Below the pieces are notes generated by a model. It made no database searches and had not been told where the DNA came from. It worked only from the letters and a program-made list of their open reading frames with translations. A DNA stretch of 64,000 nt from contig NC_083341.1 of NCBI RefSeq assembly GCF_019175385.1, forward strand, positions 66,497,800 to 66,561,799, in the 5' to 3' direction. This DNA is from Lycium barbarum. Lineage: Eukaryota; Streptophyta; Magnoliopsida; Solanales; Solanaceae. This document shows positions 13,013 to 23,690 of this stretch, piece by piece (within the stretch, counting starts at the first letter, position 1; every line of letters begins with the position of its first letter). The translations under genes were made by a program, and so were the position numbers.

Positions 13013-13531
13013 CATATCACAACCGCACAGGGCTCCCCATATTAATAACAGTATGAAAATAACGATCTTACCTCGTATGTTCAACTCAAACCATACCCGT
13101 TATTCTTTCCTATTTATTTTCCCTTCCAATCTTTAACTGCAGGTTTCAATCATACCTGCAACATTCACACCATATCTGACATATATTCTGCTTACCGTTA
13201 CTGATTCCTTCAGCTTCTTCTGTGCGCACCTTATAGCTGAACTTATCAACAATATATATGCATTCAATCCATTTTATTACTGTACTTATGATAACTTACC
13301 TTGATAATGACCAGTTTGCCATTTTGTATATACAAATTCTGATAACGTAACCTCAGTGAAATATTAGCCTCTGTAACTCCCAATAGCATTATTTACCTTC
13401 TCTTGTCGACACCACTCTCCTGCTGAGATCAAAGGTCAGTATATAAGGGATATCATTTCCTATCTCTTGGCTCTATCACACGATCTAGAGTAAGAAGGAA
13501 AGGTAACATCCTAAATGTCCTGTAGCTTCCT

Positions 13532-13565
13532 GTTTATAGATGTGGTGCATAACACACCGATAAAC
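13532..13565 (-). other. Leader hairpin with palindromic loop (element X)
   Basis: On the minus strand: GTTTAT, C, GGTGTG, loop TTATGCAC, CACATC, T, ATAAAC. The loop contains TGCA. The spacing is identical to that in the other elements. The inner stem tolerates a G-T pair. Confidence 0.65.
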
Positions 13566-13609
13566 AAGACTCTACTAGACATGGTCTGTAGACACTCCGA
13601 GGATGAACT

Positions 13610-13621
13610 GCTCTGATACCA
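13610..13621 (-). other. Primer-binding site, element X
   Basis: The minus strand reads TGGTATCAGAGC (initiator tRNA-Met), 4 bases from the LTR edge at 13626. Confidence 0.9.
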
Positions 13622-13625
13622 CTTT

Positions 13626-13977
13626 TGTCACGACCCAACCCCGTGGGCCATGACTAGTGCCTGAACTGGACATCCGTATACGAACCTGTTGAGTATAATC
13701 AAACTGAATCTATGAACAATATGGAAACTTGCCAAAGAACTCCAGCAGTTCATAACGTCATCATTTATGTATATCAGATAAACTGTCTCCTGAGGAGTCA
13801 CAACTAATCAAATCATAAAATGGTACGCAAGCCGACAACGCTGCCACTACATATCAATATCATATGCAAGCCGACCAGGCTGCCACTACCGACGAACATA
13901 TCCATAGCACATCGTATAGACACAGCTGACCAGAACTTATACACAACCCACACATATGTCTACAGACCTCTAAGAGT
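13626..13977 (-). mobile_element. Start of X-type 5' LTR (left half of a chimeric LTR)
   Basis: These 350 bp match 6688-7041 with only scattered differences. At about 13977 the match to the X LTR stops abruptly and the following bases match element Y's LTR (from about 33956). The sequence is therefore the remnant of X's own 5' LTR joined to Y's 3' LTR. The double-hairpin module that other LTRs carry is missing here because the junction removed it. Confidence 0.8.
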
Positions 13978-16293
13978 ACATGAATACATGTATACATATA
14001 CCGTACCCGACTCTCTAGTGAGGGACTCGGTGAACAAAGTCATGCATGTCAACATTATATATCATATATATATATACCGTACCCGGCCCTCTAGTGAGTG
14101 ACTCGGTAAGTGAAGTCATATCATCATATCAGTATGCCATCATATCATCATGCATATACATATATACATACCGTACCTGGCCCTCTAGTCAGGGACTCGG
14201 TGAATCAAATCATCATACGCCCACCTGGCCACAATAACATGTCATCATCTCATCAAATCATCATATGCATGTACCGTACCCGGCCCTCTATCGAGGGACT
14301 CGGTGAACAATGCAGTGGAGTGCGCACGATAACATACCCGGCCCGGGACTCGGTGAATAGACATATTGAGCCTGAACGAACAGAGTCGTGAGAAACTATA
14401 TGCATATAAATCAAGACTCGATAGATAGGTGCGCAAATTGACACTTGAGGATCATAACTGAAACAGAGATTTACCAGAATCAAGCATGATCTTTAAAAAC
14501 ATCAAAGCACTTGCCTTTTTAAAACGGAAATCATGTATGTCATCAGCATAAATCGAAAATGAAAGTCATGTATCAATTTAATGCCGTGGAACGTACGGCC
14601 CGATCCATATATCATAATGTGTTACTATAATGCCGTGGAACGTACGACCCGATCCATATATCATAATGTGTCAATTCTAAGACTCGAAGGACACGTATAC
14701 TTTCCGACACCCGAAGGCTCCGAAACAAGTTGTGGGTCAATCCGACTAAGTATGAGAAAGTTATGAGCGTTTGAAGTACAAAACCTTCTACAAACATTTC
14801 AGAAGCCATTTTTCGGAAATCGAAGCAATAATCATATCAAGTACCTCTCGGATATCGTATGGGTCAAATCAAATATAGCTTTCGGAATCATATGTACATA
14901 TCAAAACATATCAAAGACTCAATGGGATAATTGGACATGCTAGCATTTGAAGATCAAAATTTTAGTCTTATCAATTATCTTTCGAATGCCATTCGGAAAC
15001 ATATCAAACAAACTTCGGACATTATGGATACGCATCAAAACCATATGAAACAGCTTATGGAAGTCAAGGATATTAGCCATCCTAGTGGCTCTAAGAATAG
15101 GAGTTTCTTTGAAATCATACATATACGTCATTTGTTCGTTCATAAAGGTCATGCCAAAAGAAAGAAAGGTAAGCCTTACATACCTTGCCCGCTTCCTTAG
15201 CTAATCCAACTTAGGTCTTGGCCTTTCCAAAATCTATAACGATGTTAGTGAATAACAAACATTAGCTATAGATATCCCAGAATCTCATCTTTAACTAACA
15301 CTTTGTCTACAGAAATTTCGACAGCATTTCCCCTGTAAATGCAACATCCCCGAGAATTCAACTCAGCCAAACATACAACAACAAATCCGAGAATTCAACT
15401 CGGCCAATTTACCAACAGCAATACCACAGGCATTCTAACAATAGCCACAATCAATTCAACAGGCGTACTAACATTAGCAACTTCTTTCTACAAACTTCAA
15501 CGGCGTTTCATTTACGTTCAATTCATAATTGCTTACATATCCGATTTCTAATTCGCAACCATTCAAACAATATTCAAGAATACTTCAAACAATCCGTACT
15601 ATATTCAAAATAATCCAACCAATATGCCATTCCACCTGAAACTTCCCAAATGCAATAACAACAACAACAACACATTTTCTCCTTTCAAATTCATGAATTA
15701 CACCAACAATTCACACACTAACAATATTGTTTTCCATAAATACAAGAAGACTATATTCAAATCACATTAACTTCTAAAACAACTCTCCAACCATCACAAC
15801 TTCACTAGAATCATCAAACTTTCATTATCAACATAACATCCACAACGGCAACAACCAAAACACTAGACAAAATAAATGAGTCATTATTCTTACACACACA
15901 CACATACACGGCCACACACTCTACATATACACGACCACCACACAACTTCCATATTTTCATGAATTTCATTCATTTCTAGATACTACAACATACACAACCA
16001 TCCATAACATATAAAAGAAGATTAATTCTTACTTTTTCCACTTAGCTTCTCACTTGGCTAGAATTTGTAGCTTGCAAGAATAAATGTTCTACTTGCTCCA
16101 ATGACCACTTCACCTTGCTAGGGACCTTCCAATTAGTAGAAAATAATTTTTGAGCAATTTGTTTCTCCAAGGTTCTTGCTCCACCAAGCCTGGCCGAATG
16201 GCCTTGTTTGTTTCTCTCCAAACTTCTTGAAGTTTCTAATTGTGGAAGACGAAAAACATGATCATCTTTTAGTTATTTATTTTGGATCCATAT
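13978..16293 (-). mobile_element. 3' LTR of element Y, first segment
   Basis: This is nearly identical to 33956-36240 in Y's other LTR. It contains hairpin subrepeats (about 13998-14360), repeated AACGTACGGCCCGATCC-like units (14588-14656), the complement of the palindrome module (about 15308-15400) and a donor-like GTAAGAATT on the minus strand (intron would start at 16032). It is interrupted at 16294 by a solo LTR and resumes at 19885. Confidence 0.85.
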
Positions 16294-19200
16294 TGTCACG
16301 ACCCAACCCCGTAGGCCGTGACTAGTGCCCGAATTGGACACTCATGTCACTTGTTAACTATAATCATTTATAACTAGTATGTCATGAACTTATTTGTATA
16401 AAAAGGTATGGTGTTTTTTTAAAGCTGTCAAAATATTTTTTTTTGTATGTCGTAGGCACCTGTCTCCTGAATAATTAAAATTTTTAAACAACAACATATA
16501 TATATTCCTACGCAAGCCGACAAGGCTGCCACGATATGCAACATACCAAACATACATATATATGCAAGCCGACAAGGCTGCCATTACGAATTGGTACGCC
16601 CCAAACATATGTCATAATCATAAAACGCGTCAACAACCATAAACAGACCCACACAAATGTCCACAGACCTCTAAGAGTAATGATCGTATCATATGGCGGG
16701 ACAGGGCCCCGCCGTACCCAAATAAACTCATATGAATTCAACATAAGGGAGTTATACCACAAGCTAGGCTCCGGAACAAAGGAGCAGTCAAAATAGCTGA
16801 ATAAGTGTCCTAAGCTGGCGGATCTCCGAAATGAACGTCTGTACCTGCGGGCATGAACGCAGCCCCCCAAAGAAAGGGGGTCAGTACGGAATATGTACTG
16901 AGCATGTAAAGCATGAAACATAGTGATAGACTCATACTGAGATAAGATGTATAGGACTCAATGCAACTAACAGAATTTCATAAAGACTTGCCTTTGAACA
17001 TATTTCATCTGTATCATTCTCATATCAATGTCAATATAGTGTTTTGTAATCAAAGCTGCATAATCATTCTGTATATAACATGTATACGTGTCCCGTCCCT
17101 CTAGTGAGGGGCTCGGTAATTAAAATCATAGTATCATAAACATGCACATAGACGTGTCCCGGCCCTTTCGTAAGGGACTCGGTAATAAGGAATATATATG
17201 CCCTCCTGGCCACCATCTCCATATCATCATATCATCACATCATCATATCATCATATATATATAACGTGTCCCGGCCCTCTAGTGAGGGACTCGGTGAATA
17301 TAGTCATAGCATCATAAACATAAACATATATGTGTCCCGGCCCTTTAATGAGGGACTCGGTAATAATATAGTAGATGTGCGCACGAGAACGTGTCCTGGC
17401 CCGGGACTCAGTGAAGGATATAGCGATAAGCACGAGCAGAATAATAAGCAACCACATATATGAAATGCATCTTTTGAGACTCAATAGATAAGCAACTAAC
17501 CAGCTCTAAAGTATTGGGATAATAATCATATTCAATTCTTTTCAACTCTCATTATAAGCCATAGCAAGGAAGGTTCAGCTTTCATGTACATGTATCAATT
17601 TTCATGATGTAGCTTTTGAAAATCAAGTATACTTCTATTCATGCCATTCTTTTAAGAGTAGGAACTTCTATACATCATTCATTAGTCAATCATGTAGTAG
17701 GCTCGTGACAATAGCATTAAGGAAATATAGAATCATAAGTCATGCATGGAACTAGAGAATAGAATTTACCCCAAGGTTCATATCATTTCATACTTACGTC
17801 TAGGACATGCCAAGAAAAGAAGGAATAAGCTTTACATACCTTTAGCGTTTAGTCGTATTATAACTTGTACTTGCTGCCCAAAAACACTTATCCTATATCA
17901 AGACATCAAGAGCTACAATTAGTCTACGAGGGAATTCAATACGTACTTTAACGTCAACAATCCCTTTCAAACATTTAGACGACGTTTCATTCGCATTCAA
18001 ATCAACTACATACAACCACCCCAACATCAATAATCATATGTTCAATACCAATCCGGACAGCCCACATAACATTCCAAATAGCCCACATTCACAACATTCC
18101 ATAACGATTCACATACGGCTACTACATTCTCAAGTTACTCCTAATAATCCGTAGCCTTAACGTTTTCGTGTAACAACTTTACAACAACCCAAACAACGTA
18201 AATACAATATATATTCTTAACTATCATTAGTATTTCCAATTTAAAGAATACAACATGTCCAAAACAGTTCCTAACCACAACACGCCCAAAACAGTCCCTA
18301 ACCAATCAACACGCCCAAAACAGTCCCTAACCAACAACATAAAGGTGCCCGGAATTCTTGCAAACGTTTACGAACATACCAAGCAAACCACATATGATTC
18401 TTACACATTATTTCATGTATTCATTTCATATAATTTCAGTAAAATACGACCAGCAGTCACAAGATAAATATATCACCAAATTCGTACGCAAATAGCTACA
18501 TTGTCGACACTAAAACCTTACAACGACAACAACATGTTTAATGACATTACTTTCATGATCCGTGGAACTGTTTTAGCATCATTTACATTCTTATAACAGC
18601 CCACAATTCATTCCAATTTCGACCTGAATCATTGCACTTCACTTTCACTAAACGTTCACAACAAGAATCAACACTCAACACATACAAATTCACCTCTAGC
18701 ACTAAAACAGTCCACTGTTTTGGACTGCTTATATGCTTCAACATAATTCATTTCTTTAACACCTTAATTCACATATTCAATATGCACACAATACACCACA
18801 ATGTCCATAACAACAACAATCAAAATGTGACACAAAACAGTCCACAAATTCCTCTAAAACAGCCCCCTCACACGGCTTCAACACAACTACAACAACTTCA
18901 TGATTTTCATTCATTTATCCATACTACAACACATTCAATCCATTTCCAATACATGTACAAGAATATTAAGCATCATTTCACCTAAGTTTATAGCACACAG
19001 CCCACTTCAACTTCAACAACAACAGTCCCTAACTTACGATAACATCTAAGTCCATATATCGCTTGTATATCAACGTTTCCTCCATGTATACACCATATTA
19101 AACCTTTAATCCAAATTAATAACATGAGTAGGAGGTTGAAATTACCTTTAACAATCGGAATCTTCAAGAATCTTGTTCCTCTTTCCAGCTTCTTGCTTAC

Positions 19201-19879
19201 AACACAAGAAAAACTTAGGCTACAACTTCTCTTTAACTAATATCATGTCAAGGGTCTAGGATTTAGCTTATATGATGGCTCAATTAGAAAGGGGGTTTGG
19301 GAGAGAAAATAAGGGTTCTTGGATCTGTTTAAGTCGTGTGAAGTGATATAGGGAAAAGTGGTGGCTTATATATTAAGTTTAATGGGCCTCATGGGCCGAA
19401 ATATGAGTGTTTGGGTCGGGTCCAAACTTGCTGCCCTGCCAGCCCAAATTGAATCGTCCATATCTCCTTATCCCGATATCATTTTGATGAGCGGTTTGTT
19501 GCGTTGGACACTAGACTCGATGAACTTAATTTTAGGCTTTTGAAACACCTTAAAACTCCTCATATGCTAGGAGATATGCCTCCTACAATATAGGCTAAAA
19601 TCGGGTCCGAAATGTTTACTGAAGTTGTTCCGATTCATTTCGTTTAACTTCTAATCCTCTTCCAACCTCATGTAACCTCTTATACATACATATACACACT
19701 CATATACATACTCATAACATGATTTCAAATCCTTTAGGTTACCATGTCACCTCGGGATACTTAAGGCAACCATATATATAACGATATTCTTACTAACTCG
19801 ACTAACTTTCCTTGAACCTTCATAACTCATTTTTTTCTTGTTTTACTTCAAGTAGCACGGATTATTATGGAGTGTAACA
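16294..19879 (-). mobile_element. Solo LTR (3586 bp) with target duplication CATAT
   Basis: Plus-strand ends are TGTCACGACCC and GGAGTGTAACA. CATAT lies on both sides (16289-16293 and 19880-19884), and the flanking sequence rejoins perfectly when compared with 36245-36260 in the sister LTR. No internal region or second LTR is present, so the full element was lost by recombination between its LTRs. It carries the double-hairpin module (16841-16906) and hairpin subrepeats (17088-17418), including one with stem CCCTT/AAGGG. Confidence 0.92.
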
Positions 19880-19884
19880 CATAT

Positions 19885-20183
19885 GGGCCTTGGCCCATGT
19901 ACCTTTGGACGGCCACTTTGGCCCATTTACTTAAGCCCTTTTTTTTTGTTTTGTGATTCATGAAAATTTATTTTCCAAATTCCAAATTTGCCCTTAGGCT
20001 TCCGCAATATTTCTATGAGTCATCTTGCAAATTTCCCTTTTTGCCCCTAGCCTTTCTTAATATTTCCACATCAAAGTTTTCATACGCAACTTGTGTGCTA
20101 AACAAAATTAAAATATAACCTTGTCCTTAACTTCCCGCAATTATCTTGAATTATCCGAATGCACAAAAATACGGGATATAATA
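19885..20183 (-). mobile_element. 3' LTR of element Y, last segment
   Basis: This continues the LTR after the solo LTR and matches 36246-36557. Its outer end reads TATA-ATA where the sister LTR has TATAACA, so the terminal TG of the element strand is mutated to TA here. The polypurine tract complement follows at once. Confidence 0.85.
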
Positions 20184-20289
20184 TCCTCCCCCCTTTAGAA
20201 CATTCGTCCTCGAATGTTGAACCGGCCTCATGGCGTATTATAATGCTTCGGGGAGGTCTCCTCTATAATTGTCACATATGATCATTTAA

Positions 20290-20690
20290 CATATCTGTTT
20301 TAGAAGCTTAGATTGCCTGTGGGCGTAGCAAATAAATAGGGGTACTCCTTTTTCATTTTTTCTTTCGGCTTCCCAGATCGTCTCCTCTGTGGAAGACTGG
20401 ATGTACCGCTTCTAATTCGGTGGTAACTCTGATTCCTGGGTGACTTTTCCAATACTACGGACAATTTAATAAGACCCACTATATCTTGGATTGAGCTTCT
20501 CATTCCTGCCGAGTCTTATTATACCTTCCATAGGTGACGTCTTCAGGAATAGCCATTCGCCAATCTGGGACTCTAAGTGTCGACGTCGATTTTCGGTCTT
20601 CAAGTATTCTTCTTTTCTCACTCCTTGTTGCTTGCTAACGGGCAATTACCCTGCTCATATATGACATATTCTTTGTGTTTATCTTTTTTG
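20290..20690 (-). pseudogene. Relic of integrase C-terminus and chromodomain-like tail
   Basis: Read on the minus strand with frame changes and stops, the translation resembles the end of the Ty3 pol in neighbouring elements. ENRRRHLESQIGEWLFLKTS corresponds to the NRRRDLEFQV.DWVFLKVS region. A GRNEKLNPRYSGSY-like piece corresponds to the GPY/F segment. EYPYLFATPTG resembles the final KYPYLF tail. It is not translatable as one protein. This places Y's ancestry within the same pol lineage and explains part of its otherwise featureless body. Confidence 0.6.
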
Positions 20691-22408
20691 TATCCCTTTC
20701 GGGCTTTCCCTCTTAATTTCGCATTCTAAGTGCTTGTCCAATCATGACTTTGTCGCTAACGAGCATAATCGTTATGTTCCTTAACAAGGCCAGTTTATCA
20801 GTATCCAAAACGTATATACATGATATTGCTTTGCCATTTCTAATCCTTCGCAGTCCAATTATACTCATGACAGCTTATGATTCGAATTCAGTTAATTTCT
20901 TAAATCGCAACATCTCAGGGTTTTTGCCGCAACTTTTCCTCGTTTCCTTTCCTCACATTCCTCGATGCCAGTATCCTTGTCTGTAACTTCTTTGGATTGG
21001 TTATCTTTTCATCAATCATCATTCCTTGTTGGCTCTCCGGCGTGGACTCCTTATAATTGTAATTGGGTATAGCTTCATGTTAATTATTCTTACAATTCCA
21101 TAGCGTATACCCTTATGTTTAGCATGATTAATGGTTCATGAACTATCTACCAATACCCGGTGGCCTCTTTTACTTTCTATTCATATAAGCAGTGCGCTTC
21201 CTTCTTCGAGAAGTTATCTGCTACCAGCTGTCGTTACTTCATTATAATTGTTGTCATCCGAGACGTCCTTTGGATCCGTTATCCTCTTCATTGACCTTGT
21301 GGATTTAGCCTGCATACCTTTCTTGCTCTTTTTATCGCTTTCTTCTGGAACTCAGATCATCATAATTTGTTTCAAATCTAGTATGTTCACCCCCCCCCCC
21401 TTTTATTAAGAGGGTCTATATACGTCCATGCCCTTTAAGTAACCATTGCTTTCCGCGATCCTCCTTACATTTGAAGTTCCTTCATCGTGGGGTCTGTCCT
21501 GTCTATCTCCTTGTTAACTACGTTCTCGTATTTAGTCGGAATACTCATAAAGGCATCCATTTCTGATGCTTACTTTTTCCATCTTGACATACCTCTGTCC
21601 TTTATGTCTAACAATATCATTAACCTTTTTGGTGCATATCCGTTTCCAGTCACTTTCTTCCTAACCACTCTCCTTTTCCTTCTATCCAGCAATCGGTTTC
21701 ATTCTTAAGTCACCCTCCAGGAAGGCTTCTCTATGTTCAAAACAACTATACCAACATGGATACGAAATTCTCCTCTAGTTAACCTTCTTTCAGGTTTGTC
21801 CCTCTTTTTGTCCTATACTATTACATTCTAATTCCTTTACAGATCTGTCCTTCAAATTTCTACGCAAATAATTTCACGCTTTGCCCGTCGGTTCTTTTAG
21901 AGGCTTTGCTTAATTATATTTCTTACTTTTTCACTTTTTCCGATATTTTGATCTTCTTGTCTTCCATTTACTTACTCTCTTCCTTTTTCAAATATCGTCG
22001 TATTAGAATTTTCCAATCTTACCTGTAGTGAAGTCAGTATCAGCCTATTTCATAACATCTATACCATACCTTTCGCTTTGTCTCTTGAATTCCGTCAAGT
22101 TAATGTCTTTCATACATTGCAACACTGGTTGTTAGGGTCCACCTATCGATCGATATAGTCATAAATGGGATGTCCTATGCATACATATATATTACTGCCA
22201 TTTCTTTTACAAAACACTTCCAAACGCTTATTCAAACTTACTCTGATTCCAGAGCTGCGTTGGTCTTTCTTCCTTTTCACCATCTAGTCCGTCTCAGCCT
22301 ACGCGACCACTATAAGGTTTCTAACTACTCCACATACTCTAATTTCCTTTAGGTTACCCCAAATTCCCATTTGTCTCTTATATCTACATTTGTGAAACTT
22401 TTAGTATA

Positions 22409-22510
22409 CTTCCCAGGGGGTCACCCATCCCAAAATTGCTCTTGCCCTAGCACGCTTAACCTCGAAACTTTGATGAATTTCGATGTGTTAATATTGGTAT
22501 AATTACATCC
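22409..22510 (-). other. 5S rRNA-like domain, copy in element Y
   Basis: The minus strand aligns with plant 5S rRNA nucleotides 1-102 without gaps. It begins GGATG like 5S, keeps ATACCA near nucleotide 11, GGTTAAGCGTGCTAGGGC across the A box and intermediate element, and GGGATGGGTGACCCCCTGG across the C box. Most differences are C/T and G/A. It is the copy closest to cellular 5S in its first half. Flanking sequence on both sides is shared with the copies at 67-168 and 29388-29489. Confidence 0.85.
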
Positions 22511-22820
22511 ACTTCCCCGCACGACCTTAATCACGTAATCTAGGGCAAGTCCGTGTCTTAACAATTTCCAAAAGGTTCTCGTAACGGGTCCTATTCCGAT
22601 CTAGAGAGGATTCTTTTACTTTTTTGGCCATACAATTACCGCGTTGCCCTTTCGAATCCTCAATATTCACTTCCATCTGTACATACAGTTACCTTTCATC
22701 CGAGGTTTCAAAATTCTTACTGGTGGCCGAAACGTCTCAGTCGCCGTTACTTATAGCCCCTGGGCCAGCGGCCCCCTTTTGATTTCCATTTGCCGTCATT
22801 ACATGATACTTCTACAGAAG

Positions 22821-23402
22821 TTACACATACATAGAAAGTTCCAAGAAAACGCATATACCTGTAGCCGATCGGTCCCGGGTCTGGTCTGGGGAGCTGCCAT
22901 ATGAAGTGTGCTCCTCATCATCGTCTGTCTGCCATCCGCTCGTCTGACTCCCCTCATTGCTCGCATCTGAATCGGAGGAGTATAGATAAACAGGCAATTC
23001 CTGGTTTACTGACGGCCAGGACAAGGGACTGGAGTAGTCCGTAACACTCACCGGGGAGGCCTGTCTAACATAGTGCTCCACCACAGGGGCAGCTGGCATG
23101 GCCCCAGAAATCTCCTCCTCCGGTGTCCCATAAGAATACTCTGATGGATCTGTATCATAACTTTCCTCCTCACTAGGGGTAAGAAACTCTGGAGGTATTG
23201 TCGCCGGGTCCTCCGAGGGATCTGTATCGTAACTACCCTCCGCAGGGTCCTCTTCCCTGGGGGTCAAAAACTCTGGAGGAATTGTTGTTGGGTCCTCCGA
23301 AGGATCAGTCTCAATCGAATAGCTGAGGCTCCTCTTACTCGGTCCTGGAGATATCCTAGGGGCCTTCTTAGCACCCCCACTATCAGAAGCTGTCCTCTTC
23401 AT
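22821..23402 (-). CDS. Acidic tandem-repeat ORF in the gag position, function unknown
   Basis: This 193-residue frame opens about 190 bp after the leader hairpin, where gag starts in related elements. Residues 1-25 are basic and Ser/Pro-rich (MKRTASDSGGAKKAPR). Residues 32-95 hold two full and one partial repeats of TDPSEDP.TIPPEFLTP with EE/SYD linkers. Residues 108-129 (VEHYVRQASPVSVTDYSSPL) are conserved in the broken copy at 5222-5566. Residues 140-175 are acidic. I see no membrane segment, zinc knuckle or enzyme motif, and predict a largely disordered protein. The sequence conservation between two diverged elements suggests selection at some time. Its role is unknown, and it could be a degenerate or replaced gag or an added gene. 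Nothing in the sequence proves translation. Confidence 0.6.
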   Translation of the reverse strand: MKRTASDSGGAKKAPRISPGPSKRSLSYSIETDPSEDPTTIPPEFLTPREEDPAEGSYDTDPSEDPATIPPEFLTPSEEESYDTDPSEYSYGTPEEEISGAMPAAPVVEHYVRQASPVSVTDYSSPLSWPSVNQELPVYLYSSDSDASNEGSQTSGWQTDDDEEHTSYGSSPDQTRDRSATGICVFLELSMYV

Positions 23403-23596
23403 CTTTCGTCAATCTACAATCACCTGCAGGAAGAGGATCAGAAACAATTTCCCAAAATACTGACGCTATCGCTCTTTTTGGAGCCTCGCTGTAGACACAG
23501 CAATTCGTTGGAAGGGAACCATCCTGATATTACAGCTCTATCGCACGATCTATGATAAGAAGGAAGGGTAACATCCTAAATGTCCTGTAGCCTCCT

Positions 23597-23630
23597 ATTT
23601 ATAGATGTGGTGCACCACACACCGATAATC
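23597..23630 (-). other. Leader hairpin with palindromic loop (element Y)
   Basis: On the minus strand: GATTAT, C, GGTGTG, loop TGGTGCAC, CACATC, T, ATAAAT. The loop region contains the 8-bp palindrome GGTGCACC when the closing C is included. The outer stem has one mismatch. Confidence 0.6.
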
Positions 23631-23674
23631 AAGACTCTACTAGACACGGCCTGTAGACATTCCGAGGACAAACC

Positions 23675-23686
23675 GCTCTGATACCA
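23675..23686 (-). other. Primer-binding site, element Y
   Basis: The minus strand reads TGGTATCAGAGC, 4 bases from the LTR edge at 23691. Confidence 0.9.
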
Positions 23687-23690
23687 CTTT

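Larger units (their letters stand above)
9679..13625 (-). mobile_element. Element X internal region, no recognisable gene
   Basis: The left end has the complement of a polypurine tract (9679-9692) and the pre-tract hairpin (9695-9714). The right end has leader and primer-binding site (13610-13621). Between them lies about 3.7 kb of DNA rich in T and C on the plus strand. I could not find gag, protease, polymerase or integrase motifs, nor the acidic ORF or 5S-like domain of element Y. A (TA)n run lies at 12950-13007. The LTR match at both ends shows it moved, so it was a non-autonomous element or one decayed beyond recognition. Confidence 0.7.
20184..23690 (-). mobile_element. Element Y internal region
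   Basis: Minus-strand order: primer-binding site (23675-23686), leader hairpin (23597-23630), acidic-repeat ORF (23402-22821), 5S-like domain (22510-22409), a long purine-rich stretch with scraps of pol (about 20690-20290), the pre-tract hairpin (20199-20218) and the polypurine tract (20184-20197). A C11 run lies near 21390. Because its two LTRs are nearly identical over about 2.6 kb while pol is unreadable, Y most likely moved using proteins supplied by another element. Confidence 0.8.

Noticed and set aside
12776..13056. Tyr-Ile-rich frames across TA runs, also at 62393-62638
   Set aside because: They are direct translations of (TA)n microsatellites.
18255..18985. Asn/Thr/His-rich frames within the solo LTR
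   Set aside because: These are A/C-rich low-complexity stretches of the LTR. The strand is opposite to the element and there is no conserved counterpart in related LTRs.
22409..22510. A cellular 5S rRNA gene
   Set aside because: The last 18 or so nucleotides that close helix I are absent, there are many substitutions, and it lies inside a retrotransposon rather than in a tandem 5S array.
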